Below, piece by piece: positions 34,670 through 43,061 of a DNA stretch of 64,000 bases. A program made the position numbers and the translations under genes. The DNA is from Polynucleobacter sp. MWH-UH25E (GTDB taxonomy: Bacteria > Pseudomonadota > Gammaproteobacteria > Burkholderiales > Burkholderiaceae): contig NZ_CP061286.1 in NCBI RefSeq assembly GCF_018687095.1, positions 1,749,221 through 1,813,220 of the forward strand, in the 5' to 3' direction. The notes beneath the pieces were generated by a model. That model worked only from the letters and a program-made list of their open reading frames with translations, had not been told where the DNA came from and did not search any database. Position 1 is the first letter of the stretch. Each line of letters opens with the position of its first letter.

Positions 34670-36399
34670 CTACAAACATCCTTCACATTCAATAAGTCTG
34701 GATTGGTAACAGAATTATCGCTTGGAGTGGAAACCAAGTATTCGACAACAAATAAATGCTCGGCAATTTTTCCAAGTAGCATTTCTTTAATTTCCTTATC
34801 GGAGTGACGCGCTCTCATCTCCATGCGTTGCCCCAATACCTGACACGAGTCGCATAGAGTGGGTGCAGCGCCCATTGGCGCATGTACGGCGACAATTGGA
34901 TACGTTTTAGTGAGCCCCTCAATATCACCGGCATCTTTAGCAAGATAACCATGTAATTGAGTTCCTGGAAGGAGCAATCGATATTCCTCATCTTTTGCTC
35001 GATAGTCGCATGGAACCCATACATCTTTACCCTGCGCACGCTCAATTGTTTCAGCGGAATATCGCCCTAGCTGCCCTTCAAGCGGAGCCAGACTGCTCGT
35101 CAAAGCACCATAAACCAGAAAACAAGCCATTAGAGCAAAAGCCTTGCATCGCTCACGACGGATCAATCCAGTAATAACTAGCAGTAGACTCAGCCCCATA
35201 AGAACCCAGTGCAGCGGGTTGTAATGCCAAGCCCCTGAATCCACCATCAATGTAGAGAGCTGAAGATTGAGTCCAAGCCATAACAATAGTGCAAGCACGA
35301 TTGCCTGCAATAGCAATGCAATTCGGAATCCCCATAAAGGCAATCGATCCCAATGCATGGCTATCAATGCAGCAAAAGCCGGCATCACGGGAAGAAGGTA
35401 GCGACCAGATCGCTGACTTGGCAAACTAAACACTAGGAAGAAAGCAGCTATCAGCAATAATAATAATGACTCTTCGGCGGACATGAATCTTCTTTCACGC
35501 CAGCACTGAAGTAAGGTTGAAATCAGTACAAAGATGAAGAGCCCAGCATTAGCGAGCGTCGTGAGCAACAACATCCAAATGCTGTCACCGCCACGCACCA
35601 AATCCAAAAGATAGTTAGAGCTTCTAGCAGAAAACTTTCCTGCGTTCTCACCCAATACAAACTCCCGCCAAACGGCCTCAGGGTTGGGGTCTAGGAAAAA
35701 CCATAGGGAGAAAATACCAAGTGCAACAATGCCTATCAGCATCAACTTATATAAGTCGCGAATGAGCGTCTGGGAAATGCTCCACTGACGCCAATGCCAG
35801 TAATACAAGCCTAGTGCAAATGCGGCAGGGACAATGTAGGCGAATGATTTAGCAAATAAAGCAAGTCCAAGGGATAGACCAGCCAATACTGGAAATAGTA
35901 ATTTCGACTCGAAGGCGCTTTTGCCCCAATACAGAAGTGCAAAAAATGGCAGGCTTAACCAAAATATTTCTGGGGGATCTGTTAGAAATGGTCGGCCATA
36001 GCGATATGTTGCAAAAAAAGATAGCCAAACCAATGCCGCAACAATTCCTGTTTGCGCTTTTCCACTAAAGCGACGAACAGCCACAAAAAGCAACAATGCG
36101 GTAAGTGTGGTATATAAAACACTGGGCCAACGTAAGTTTTCTAAACTCCATTGGCTTGCCCAATGAGTACTGGCAATCCCCTGCCAAAAAATCAGTGGCG
36201 GCTTGGTGTTTTTGATGCCGTCCATTTCAGATTGAAGCGGCAACCATGATCCCGAATCTGCGGTCATTCTCACAATATGCATATAGGGATACTCATCCCC
36301 ATTTTTTGGGGCAAAACGGCTATCTAGACCGTACAGGTAGGCAAATATTGCCAAGGCTAGAGTCAATAGTGCATATCGGAGGGTGAATGAGCCGCGCAT
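34666..36399 (-). CDS. ArnT/PMT-like membrane glycosyltransferase (GT83-type)
   Basis: Seen: 577 aa, with about 11-12 hydrophobic segments. The first periplasmic loop reads PKNGDEYPYMHIVRMTADSG, with the acidic catalytic pattern of polyprenyl-phosphate-sugar transferases, and continues to KNTKPPLIFWQGIAS; the last 130 residues form a periplasmic domain. Known: ArnT moves aminoarabinose from undecaprenyl phosphate to lipid A; relatives move other sugars to lipids or proteins. No arnBCADEF genes are visible, so lipid A aminoarabinosylation is not implied. First of three coupled genes; divergent from the sulfide dehydrogenase pair. Confidence 0.8.
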   Translation of the reverse strand: MRGSFTLRYALLTLALAIFAYLYGLDSRFAPKNGDEYPYMHIVRMTADSGSWLPLQSEMDGIKNTKPPLIFWQGIASTHWASQWSLENLRWPSVLYTTLTALLLFVAVRRFSGKAQTGIVAALVWLSFFATYRYGRPFLTDPPEIFWLSLPFFALLYWGKSAFESKLLFPVLAGLSLGLALFAKSFAYIVPAAFALGLYYWHWRQWSISQTLIRDLYKLMLIGIVALGIFSLWFFLDPNPEAVWREFVLGENAGKFSARSSNYLLDLVRGGDSIWMLLLTTLANAGLFIFVLISTLLQCWRERRFMSAEESLLLLLIAAFFLVFSLPSQRSGRYLLPVMPAFAALIAMHWDRLPLWGFRIALLLQAIVLALLLWLGLNLQLSTLMVDSGAWHYNPLHWVLMGLSLLLVITGLIRRERCKAFALMACFLVYGALTSSLAPLEGQLGRYSAETIERAQGKDVWVPCDYRAKDEEYRLLLPGTQLHGYLAKDAGDIEGLTKTYPIVAVHAPMGAAPTLCDSCQVLGQRMEMRARHSDKEIKEMLLGKIAEHLFVVEYLVSTPSDNSVTNPDLLNVKDVCR

Positions 36400-36446
36400 A
36401 CCTATAGTTTATAGGCGCAAAGGACTTGCAGCGACAAAAATGGGTT

Positions 36447-36462
36447 TACCCCTAACGGGGTA
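36447..36462. promoter_or_regulatory. GC-rich palindrome TACCCC-TAAC-GGGGTA upstream of the fcc pair
   Basis: A perfect 6-base-arm inverted repeat with a 4-base centre between the divergent ArnT-like gene and the cytochrome gene. The right arm runs into TATAAA (36461-36466), a possible -10. TA-flanked C4/G4 inverted repeats resemble operators of the CsoR/RcnR family, which includes persulfide sensors of the CstR type. This link is inference; no such regulator gene is in the window. Confidence 0.45.
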
Positions 36463-36522
36463 TAAATATATAAAAATTCCATCTTAAAAGGGCGCTCTAC
36501 TTCCTTCGCATTTCCCTCGTTC

Positions 36523-36549
36523 TTGATTAAGATAGTACAAGCTTATAAA
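36523..36549 (+). promoter_or_regulatory. Candidate promoter of the fcc pair
   Basis: TTGATT (36523-36528) and TATAAA (36544-36549) are 15 bases apart, a short spacing. They would start transcription near 36556, followed by a GGAG ribosome site (36586-36589) and ATG at 36599. Weak on spacing alone. Confidence 0.4.
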
Positions 36550-36598
36550 TAAGGTTGCCATCTATCTTGTGCGCCAATCAGAAATGGAGATTATTCTC

Positions 36599-36931
36599 AT
36601 GCAATGGAAACAAATAAAGCCCTCTTTATACCTTTTGGGTTTTTTAAATCTTTGCTTTGTCTCTTATCAAACCCAAGCAGAGTCAACGGGCGCGACCAAT
36701 CTTTATCACCGCGGACTTGCCGCAACCTGTGCTAATTGCCATGGCACTGATGGCAAAGGTGTATTAGATGGGGGCATACCACTCATTAACAATCTAAGCA
36801 CTGAGCAGATTCTGAGTCAACTCAAAGCATTCAAGTCTGGCGCACGCGAGGGCACCATCATGCCGCAACTCGCCAAAGGTTACTCTGATGAGCAACTCGA
36901 AATCATCGCCAAGCAATTGGGAAATAAATAG
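36599..36931 (+). CDS. fccA: Periplasmic monoheme cytochrome c subunit of sulfide dehydrogenase
   Basis: Seen: 110 aa from ATG 36599, which has GGAG 9 bases upstream; the longer frame from 36569 has none. A signal peptide ends near YQTQA, followed by one heme site Cys44-Ala-Asn-Cys47-His48 and a likely Met ligand in GTIMPQ (Met88). Known: class I cytochromes of this size are the electron-accepting subunit of flavocytochrome c sulfide dehydrogenase. The flavoprotein gene starts 9 bases after the stop, so the two form one unit. The symbol is by context. Confidence 0.85.
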   Translation: MQWKQIKPSLYLLGFLNLCFVSYQTQAESTGATNLYHRGLAATCANCHGTDGKGVLDGGIPLINNLSTEQILSQLKAFKSGAREGTIMPQLAKGYSDEQLEIIAKQLGNK

Positions 36932-36940
36932 GAGCCCAAC

Positions 36941-38215
36941 ATGGATCGTCGACACTTTATTGGACAGAGTGCAGCTGGAATAGGCTTATTGGCAGGCTTT
37001 GCTGGCCAAGCCCACGCAAACTTACAAAAGGCAGAAATAATCGTAATCGGCGGCGGCTATGGGGGCGCTACCGCAGCAAAGTATTTGCGCCTTTTTTCCA
37101 ACAACACAGCAAATGTGACTTTGATTGAACCCAATGCCGCATTTGTTTCATGCCCCCTATCCAACCTTGTAGTTGGTGGATCTCGCACTTTGGCTGATAT
37201 AACGAGCCCCTATGACAATCTAAGTAAGCGTCATGGAGTAAAAATTATTCAAGACAGTGTTGGCAATATCGATCCCGACAAAAAAACTGTCAAATTAACC
37301 TCGGGCAAAACCTTGCGCTATGACAAAGTGATTTTGTCGCCAGGCTCTAGTCTAATAATGAATAGCATTGAGGGTCTTGCGCAAGCCAATAAAGCTGGAG
37401 TGACCTTACAGGCGTGGAAGGCAGGCCCTGAGACTGTAGCTCTGCACAAGCAACTAGCTGCAATGAAAGATGGCGGCACATTTGCCATTAGCATCCCAGA
37501 AGCGCCTTATCGCTGCCCTCCTGGACCCTATGAACGCGCTTGCCAAGTAGCAAACTATTTCAAGCAATACAAACCCAAGTCCAAAGTACTTATCCTGGAC
37601 GCCAATCAAGATGTGGTTTCTAAAGGCGCACTCTTTAAAAAGGTATGGGCTGAGCAGTACCCCGGCATGATTGAGTATTTACCAAAATACAACGTGACTG
37701 GCGTTGATGCAAAAACCAAAACAATCAAGTTTGAAATTCAGGAAGACATTAAAGCGGATGTGCTTAACTTATTACCAGCGATGAGTGCCGGTGACATTGC
37801 CGTAAAAACTGGCCTTGCTAATGCCAATGGTCGCTGGGTCAACGTGAACTTTCTGAACTTTGAGTCAACAGCGCAAAAAGATATTCACGTTCTAGGTGAT
37901 TCGATACAAGTTGCTTATGCAATGCCCAAATCTGGTCATATGGCTAATCAACATGCCAAAGTGGCAGCAGCCGCAATTGTTGCTGAACTCAGCGACTGGG
38001 AAGTGAATCCCTCCCCTGTGTTAACAAACACCTGCTATAGCTTTGTTAATTCAAAAGAGGTGGTCCATGTGGCCAGCGTGCATCAGTACATCGCCGCAGA
38101 GAAGACCTTTAAGCCTGTCCCAGGCTCTGGCGGCCTCTCACCTGCACCCTCAACCTTAGAAGGGGTTTATGCATGGGGCTGGGCTCACAATATCTGGGCG
38201 GATACCTTGGGTTGA
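36941..38215 (+). CDS. fccB: Flavocytochrome c sulfide dehydrogenase, FAD subunit
   Basis: Seen: 424 aa. A twin-arginine-type leader (MDRRHFIGQSAAGIGLLAGF) ends near QAHA. FAD-binding GGGYGGATAAKYLR follows, then redox-type cysteines Cys71 (FVSCPLSN) and Cys192/Cys201 (RCPPGPYERAC). A C-terminal FCSD-type domain contains TCYSFVN and GWAHNIWADTLG. Known: oxidises sulfide to sulfur or polysulfide in the periplasm and passes electrons to the c-type subunit. No sox genes are present beside it, so it may serve sulfide detoxification or a partial lithoheterotrophic metabolism. Ends in a strong terminator. Confidence 0.92.
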   Translation: MDRRHFIGQSAAGIGLLAGFAGQAHANLQKAEIIVIGGGYGGATAAKYLRLFSNNTANVTLIEPNAAFVSCPLSNLVVGGSRTLADITSPYDNLSKRHGVKIIQDSVGNIDPDKKTVKLTSGKTLRYDKVILSPGSSLIMNSIEGLAQANKAGVTLQAWKAGPETVALHKQLAAMKDGGTFAISIPEAPYRCPPGPYERACQVANYFKQYKPKSKVLILDANQDVVSKGALFKKVWAEQYPGMIEYLPKYNVTGVDAKTKTIKFEIQEDIKADVLNLLPAMSAGDIAVKTGLANANGRWVNVNFLNFESTAQKDIHVLGDSIQVAYAMPKSGHMANQHAKVAAAAIVAELSDWEVNPSPVLTNTCYSFVNSKEVVHVASVHQYIAAEKTFKPVPGSGGLSPAPSTLEGVYAWGWAHNIWADTLG

Positions 38216-38234
38216 TCCAGGTCAACACTTATGA

Positions 38235-38262
38235 AAAAAGGGGCGCATTTGCCCCTTTTTTT
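38235..38262 (+). terminator. Rho-independent terminator after fccB
   Basis: AAAAAGGGGC, loop GCATTT, GCCCC followed by seven Ts, starting 20 bases past the fccB stop. The A run before and T run after make a strong plus-strand terminator. Confidence 0.9.
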
Positions 38263-38321
38263 GTTTACTTATTTACCCCGATAAATATACTGAGCTCAAT
38301 AACAATAATGTAGGAGGCTTT

Positions 38322-38780
38322 ATGAATATGACCCCAACTTCACCGAAAGATGCAACCAAAATAGAAAACGCGATTGAACGGTGGACGGTGCCCATCGGCA
38401 ATTTATTTGTGTCACTCTTTCATCGGATAGCTTTGTTTGGCATTGGCGCTGCGACAGTTTGGTCAGCCGCAGTTGCTTTTTTAGGGATGGTTAGCAAAGG
38501 CTCCGCCTCAATTGAAGACTTGTTGCTTTTATTTATCTATCTTGAGATCGGCGCAATGGTCGGAATCTATTTCAAGACCAACCATATGCCAGTGCGCTTT
38601 CTAATTTATGTTGCCATTACTGCAGTAACACGTCTGATTATTGATTTAGTAAATACCAAGCATGAAGCAGACATGGCCATCTTATTGATGGGTATTACCA
38701 TTCTTGTTCTGGCATTGGCTAATGCAGTTGTTCGCTACGCGTCTTACAAGTTCCCAAGCCGCCATGCGGACAACGAATAA
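38322..38780 (+). CDS. PsiE-like phosphate-starvation-inducible membrane protein
   Basis: Seen: 152 aa with four hydrophobic segments (about 37-58, 66-84, 93-110 and 117-136). The central motif LLLLFIYLEIGAMVGIYF followed by NHMPVRFLIYVAITAVTRL matches the PsiE family. An AGGAGG ribosome site lies just upstream. Known: psiE is induced by phosphate limitation in E. coli; its function is not known. No Pho-box-like pair was noticed in the short upstream region. The gene converges on the TAXI-type binding protein gene. Confidence 0.8.
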   Translation: MNMTPTSPKDATKIENAIERWTVPIGNLFVSLFHRIALFGIGAATVWSAAVAFLGMVSKGSASIEDLLLLFIYLEIGAMVGIYFKTNHMPVRFLIYVAITAVTRLIIDLVNTKHEADMAILLMGITILVLALANAVVRYASYKFPSRHADNE

Positions 38781-38789
38781 GTAATAGCG

Positions 38790-40208
38790 CTATAGATCTG
38801 GATCCACTGCATCACTGAATTGATAGGGGTGCACGCCCCTATTCAGACAATTGCGAACGTAGTCAATGCTAGTTCGCAAGGCGTAGTAATCACCCGCTAG
38901 ACGTTTTGATACCTTGATGTTTAGCGCCTGATATTCCAATAGATCTAGCTTTTTCAAGTATTCATCTCTTTGAGCGGCATCAAAAGTCGTTAATAGGCTT
39001 TGCTCAAAAGTTTTTAATTCACCGTATAGTCGATTGATCTTGTTGTACATCAACTTGGTTCGATAGCTAGGCAAGCTACGCAAAACTGGGTAGGCGATGA
39101 TGCAAAACGGCAGGAAGATAAACAACAGACGGCTAATAAACTCCGCCATCCAGAATGGGAAATATGCGGAAATTAGCGGATAACTATTCTTTTCATAATG
39201 AACGGCAACCGGACTCTCAGGCCAAAGGGAGTCTTTAAAGGACGGGAACTCCCCTCTATTTGCAAAAAAGGACTCTTTACCGTTAATTTCTCGAGCAGCC
39301 TCTAAAAATAGAAACTGAATCGCAGGGTGCATCCGGTCATCAATCAATAAGTTCGTTGTGGTTGCAATTAACTTGATATCTTGATTTGGAAAATTACGTT
39401 GCAGACTAAACGCCCCCTCTGGGACGCTTAAGATTTTCACATAAGGCATTAGCTTCGTGAATGCCTCTGCACGCTTAAAGGTAACCAAGTGCAATTGTGG
39501 ATCCTTAAGCAAGGTCTGTACGTTATGCGCCTCTAAAGCATCAACAATAAATGCGCCGTCAATCTCACCGGCTTGTAAAGCCTTAACAGCCTTTTCGCCA
39601 GGGTAGTTCACAAATTGCAGACCGGCATTCTCCAATCCAGATAGTTTAATAATCCGGGTAGTCTGAGCATGAGTCCCGCTGCCCTCTACACCGACGGATA
39701 CTTTGCGATTAGAAAAATATTTAGAGTGTCCAGCAATGACTTGAAAGTCGCTACTTTTTACTTCTGGACCACGATAAAAGAACCAAATCGGATCATAGCC
39801 AATTGAACCCAAAGATTGAATGCCGCTAATATTTTTTGGTCGCTCCACTCCAGCTTGAACAAAGGCAGCTTGAACGGGATCATTTCGATCACTTAAACGA
39901 AGGAGATTTTCTTGTGCTCCGTTAGTTGAAACCAGCTCAAGAGTAACGCCCTTGGTCGCGAAATACTCAGCATATTTTTTACCAAGATCTTCATAGGAGC
40001 CGCCCGCTGATCCGGTAGCAATCTGCACATGCCTTGGCGGAGGTGGATCTGCATACCACCAAATGCCCATCAAAATCGTGAGCAAGAGAATTAACAGTGG
40101 CCACGCCTCTTCTAAGAATTGGATGAAATCAGACCATTTTTCAGCAATAGTCTCTTTTAAACCCAAGAAGGTTTCGCTAGTGTTCTCTTTAAAGCTTCCC
40201 ATGCCCAA
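38790..40208 (-). CDS. Membrane-anchored TAXI-family TRAP solute-binding protein
   Basis: Seen: 472 aa. An N-terminal transmembrane segment at about 36-52 (LLILLLTILMGIWWYA) precedes a TAXI domain (HVQIATGSAGGSYEDLGKKYAEYF; GVEGSGTHAQTTRIIKLSG). A second transmembrane segment at about 360-385 is followed by a cytoplasmic coiled-coil-like tail of 90 residues (LYGELKTFEQSLLTTFDAAQRDEYLKK). Known: TAXI proteins bind glutamate or other carboxylates for TRAP permeases. Odd: both ends are membrane-anchored, there is an intracellular tail, and no TRAP permease is nearby. This layout suits a ligand sensor as well as a transporter component. Confidence 0.82.
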   Translation of the reverse strand: MGMGSFKENTSETFLGLKETIAEKWSDFIQFLEEAWPLLILLLTILMGIWWYADPPPPRHVQIATGSAGGSYEDLGKKYAEYFATKGVTLELVSTNGAQENLLRLSDRNDPVQAAFVQAGVERPKNISGIQSLGSIGYDPIWFFYRGPEVKSSDFQVIAGHSKYFSNRKVSVGVEGSGTHAQTTRIIKLSGLENAGLQFVNYPGEKAVKALQAGEIDGAFIVDALEAHNVQTLLKDPQLHLVTFKRAEAFTKLMPYVKILSVPEGAFSLQRNFPNQDIKLIATTTNLLIDDRMHPAIQFLFLEAAREINGKESFFANRGEFPSFKDSLWPESPVAVHYEKNSYPLISAYFPFWMAEFISRLLFIFLPFCIIAYPVLRSLPSYRTKLMYNKINRLYGELKTFEQSLLTTFDAAQRDEYLKKLDLLEYQALNIKVSKRLAGDYYALRTSIDYVRNCLNRGVHPYQFSDAVDPDL

Positions 40209-40280
40209 CCATTAAGCAAATATTTCAAAAGCTAATGATAATGTGCTTAATACAGGAATAAACAATAAAAGGCGTTCTAT

Positions 40281-40982
40281 ATGCTATTTATCCGAAAATC
40301 CCAAGAGCGGGGCTATGCTGACCATAGCTGGCTCAAAAGCTTTCACTCCTTCTCCTTTGCTGGCTATCACGATCCCCGATTTATGGGCTGGGGAAATTTG
40401 CGCGTGATTAATGAGGATCGCGTTGCACCTAGCATGGGCTTTGGCAAGCATGGCCATCGCAACATGGAAATCATCAGCTATGTGCTATCAGGTGAATTGG
40501 CACACGAAGACAGCATGGGAAACATTAAAGGCATTCCTCCCGGGGATGTGCAACGCATGAGTGCTGGCACTGGAGTGATGCATAGCGAATTTAATCATGC
40601 AAAAGATCAAACCACGCACTTCCTGCAAATCTGGATTGAACCCAATCAGTTAGAAATTGCACCCAGCTATGAACAAAAAACCATTCCTGCTGTCAATAAG
40701 GATGGGAAATTATGTTTGGTTGCCTCCCCTACTGGAGAAGCTGGATCAGTCAGCATTTCAGCCGATGCCAAAATGTATGCGGGACACTTTGATGGCGAGC
40801 AGTCAGCCAGTCTGAAATTAGACCCCAGTCGCAAAGCGTACGTTCACCTGATTCGTGGTTCACTTCAAGTTAATGGTCAAGAATTAAATAGTGGCGACGC
40901 GCTTCTCATCAAAGATGAATCTCAATTGTCGATTTTGAATGGAAAAAGCGCCGAAGTCTTAGTATTTGACCTCAGCGCTTAA
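40281..40982 (+). CDS. Pirin-family protein (YhaK-type quercetinase-like bicupin)
   Basis: Seen: 233 aa. N-terminal cupin with the pirin metal residues: KHGHRNMEIISYVLSGELAHEDSMG and GTGVMHSEFNH. The C-terminal cupin includes AYVHLIRGSLQVNGQELNSGDALL. Known: pirins bind Fe or other metals; some degrade quercetin, others act as redox sensors. No signal peptide, so cytosolic. It stands alone between divergent and convergent neighbours; the role is unknown. Confidence 0.9.
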   Translation: MLFIRKSQERGYADHSWLKSFHSFSFAGYHDPRFMGWGNLRVINEDRVAPSMGFGKHGHRNMEIISYVLSGELAHEDSMGNIKGIPPGDVQRMSAGTGVMHSEFNHAKDQTTHFLQIWIEPNQLEIAPSYEQKTIPAVNKDGKLCLVASPTGEAGSVSISADAKMYAGHFDGEQSASLKLDPSRKAYVHLIRGSLQVNGQELNSGDALLIKDESQLSILNGKSAEVLVFDLSA

Positions 40983-41014
40983 TAAGGAGTAGCGCAGCAA
41001 GACTGGTTTTGGAA

Positions 41015-41986
41015 TTAGTCGAGCTTAATCTTGGCTTTTTCCATCACTACTTTCCATCTTGCTATATCGGAAAAGTAAAGCTCTGAGAATTGCTTCGTGT
41101 CCATCGGCGCGATTTGGACACCTGCTTTTTGAAACCGCTCTTTCATCTCAGGTGTTTCCAGAATTTTCAGAGTTGAGTTGTTTAGCGCTTTGACAATATT
41201 TTGCGGCGTTCCAGCTGGGACAAACATGCCCTGCCATAAAGCCATCTCATAGCCCTTCACTCCTGCCTCTTGAATGGTCATTAGCTCAGGAGCGCCACTA
41301 AAACGATTCTTGCTTGTCACTGCTAAAGCTCTTGCCTTATCGCCTTTATAGAGAGGAAGCCCTACTGGCATACCTGCAAAATAGAAATCAATTTGACCTC
41401 CTACTAAATCAGTCGCCGCAGGTGAACCACCCTTATAAGGCACATGAATAGCTTGTAAACCAGTAGTAGCCAAAAACAACTCCCCTGCCATGTGATCTGA
41501 GTTTCCAATCCCAGAAGAACCGAAACTCAGCTTGCCAGGATCAGCTTTAAGCATTGCAATTAGGTCGGCAACAGTTTTCGCCGGGGAATTATTGTTCACA
41601 ATCAAAATGTGAGGAGTAGCAGCAACACCCACCACAGGCAATAAATCTTTTTGGCCGTTAAAAGGTAATTTTGGATTTGCAGCAACATTAATTGCCAAAC
41701 CGTTTTGTGCGAATAAGATGGTGTAGCCATCTGGATTGCTCTTTGCAACTGCTTCAGCAGCCAAACTTCCAGCAGCACCACCACGATTTTCAACAACAAT
41801 AGGTTGTTTGAGGGCGATACTCAAATCATTGGCAATCATCCTGCCCACAATGTCGGTTGAGCTACCTGGCGCATAACCAATCATCATCTTGATCGGTTTA
41901 TCTGGATAAGCAGCATTGACTGCCCCTACAAAAAGGCCAGTTATCACTACGCCTATTGCTATGTTTTTATATATCTTTTTAAACAT
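41015..41986 (-). CDS. Bug-family binding protein of the sugar-acid cluster
   Basis: Seen: about 323 aa from ATG 41986, chosen because GGAGGAG lies 8 bases upstream and the protein then begins with a signal peptide (MFKKIYKNIAIGVVITGLF, cleaved near VNA). Bug motifs: YPDKPIKMMIGYAPGSSTD, VENRGGAAGSLAAEAVAKS and VPYKGGSPAATDLVGGQID. Known: periplasmic carboxylate-binding proteins. It follows the Ldh-type dehydrogenase gene by 19 bases and is last in a minus-strand operon with a GntR regulator and an SMP-30 lactonase, so the ligand is probably a sugar acid or hydroxy acid. Confidence 0.92.
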   Translation of the reverse strand: MFKKIYKNIAIGVVITGLFVGAVNAAYPDKPIKMMIGYAPGSSTDIVGRMIANDLSIALKQPIVVENRGGAAGSLAAEAVAKSNPDGYTILFAQNGLAINVAANPKLPFNGQKDLLPVVGVAATPHILIVNNNSPAKTVADLIAMLKADPGKLSFGSSGIGNSDHMAGELFLATTGLQAIHVPYKGGSPAATDLVGGQIDFYFAGMPVGLPLYKGDKARALAVTSKNRFSGAPELMTIQEAGVKGYEMALWQGMFVPAGTPQNIVKALNNSTLKILETPEMKERFQKAGVQIAPMDTKQFSELYFSDIARWKVVMEKAKIKLD

Positions 41987-42005
41987 ATTGTCTCCTCCAG
42001 AATTT

Positions 42006-43055
42006 TTACAGTGCCAGAGTCGCGATTCCGCATTCTTTAGCACACGCATTTAGGGCATCTAATAGCTCAGGTGAAACTGGAATACCTAAACGCTGTCTCT
42101 CTGCCATGGTTTTAGCGGCACCTTCTCCTGGCACGCGGATTTCTTTAACGCCAGGAAGAGTGGTTGAGCTCTTCAAATCATTTACTAGCTCAATGACTCG
42201 AGCAATGAAGTCATCCTTATTGCCAAAAGCGCTGGGATCTGCCGCAATAATCGCTTGCCCAGTATTGGTAACCAAATCATGATGGGCGTTGAAATCAATT
42301 GTCCCTTTACCTACGGCTGCATTATTTAAGGCGCCAGCCAATAAACCAATCATGACCGCCAAGCCATAGCCTTTGTATCCGCCAATAGGCAATAAAGAGC
42401 CTTCAGCGGATCGCTTTGGATCTGTAATCGGCTTACCTTGCTTATCAATCATCCAATCATCAGGAATAGTTTCGCCTTTTTGCGCGGCCACTTTAACTTT
42501 GCCGTATGCAGCTACCGTAGTGGCAATATCCAACAGCACAATTGGCTCTTTACCAGCAGGGACAGCAATGGCAATGGGATTGGTTGATAAGAGCAAATCA
42601 ATTCCACCCCATGGGGCCATGTGATTTGCGTTGCCTACCGCCATATAAATTCCAATATAGCCTTGCTCAGCTAATTTACGCACATAAACTGAAGCGGCAC
42701 CAGAATGATTTCCATAATGACTGCCAATCCAGCAAACGCTATGTTGTTTCACTTTCTCAAGCGCGAGCTCTACTGCACGGTTCATTACTAAATGGCCTAA
42801 CGCATTGTCGCCATTAATGAGTGCAGTTGCACCCTGTTCGCGCTCAATATGAATATTAGGTTGAAGATTTACGCCGCCCGCACGAATTCTCTTAAGGTAA
42901 GCCGGCAACCGAAAAATACCATGTCCATCAGCACCAACCAAATCTGACTTCACCATCAAATTGGCAATTATTTTTGCATCCGCTGCAGGCACTTTTTCCG
43001 CCTCTAGAGCTCTAGCGATAAATCCTTCAGCATCTGCAATGGATAAATATTTCAT
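42006..43055 (-). CDS. Malate/L-lactate dehydrogenase family oxidoreductase (Ldh_2)
   Basis: Seen: 349 aa, with family motifs VKSDLVGADGHGIFRLPAYL, SHYGNHSGAASVYVRKLAEQG (catalytic His region) and GYKGYGLAVMIGLLAGALN. Known: NAD(P)-dependent enzymes of this superfamily act on 2-hydroxy acids such as sulfolactate, ureidoglycolate or 2,3-diketogulonate. An AGAGG ribosome site is present. Between the GntR gene (6 bases away) and a Bug gene. The substrate is not readable, but context favours a sugar-derived 2-keto or 2-hydroxy acid. Confidence 0.9.
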   Translation of the reverse strand: MKYLSIADAEGFIARALEAEKVPAADAKIIANLMVKSDLVGADGHGIFRLPAYLKRIRAGGVNLQPNIHIEREQGATALINGDNALGHLVMNRAVELALEKVKQHSVCWIGSHYGNHSGAASVYVRKLAEQGYIGIYMAVGNANHMAPWGGIDLLLSTNPIAIAVPAGKEPIVLLDIATTVAAYGKVKVAAQKGETIPDDWMIDKQGKPITDPKRSAEGSLLPIGGYKGYGLAVMIGLLAGALNNAAVGKGTIDFNAHHDLVTNTGQAIIAADPSAFGNKDDFIARVIELVNDLKSSTTLPGVKEIRVPGEGAAKTMAERQRLGIPVSPELLDALNACAKECGIATLAL

Positions 43056-43061
43056 TGTGAT

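Noticed and set aside
34666..36399. Polymyxin-resistance (arn) locus
   Set aside because: Only the ArnT-like transferase is present; none of the aminoarabinose biosynthesis genes is in the window.
36569..36598. Upstream start for the cytochrome gene at 36569
   Set aside because: It lacks a ribosome site and would put 10 polar residues before the signal peptide; ATG 36599 has GGAG at the right distance.
38322..38780. Pho box upstream of the PsiE-like gene
   Set aside because: No pair of CTGTCAT-like repeats was found in 38263-38321.
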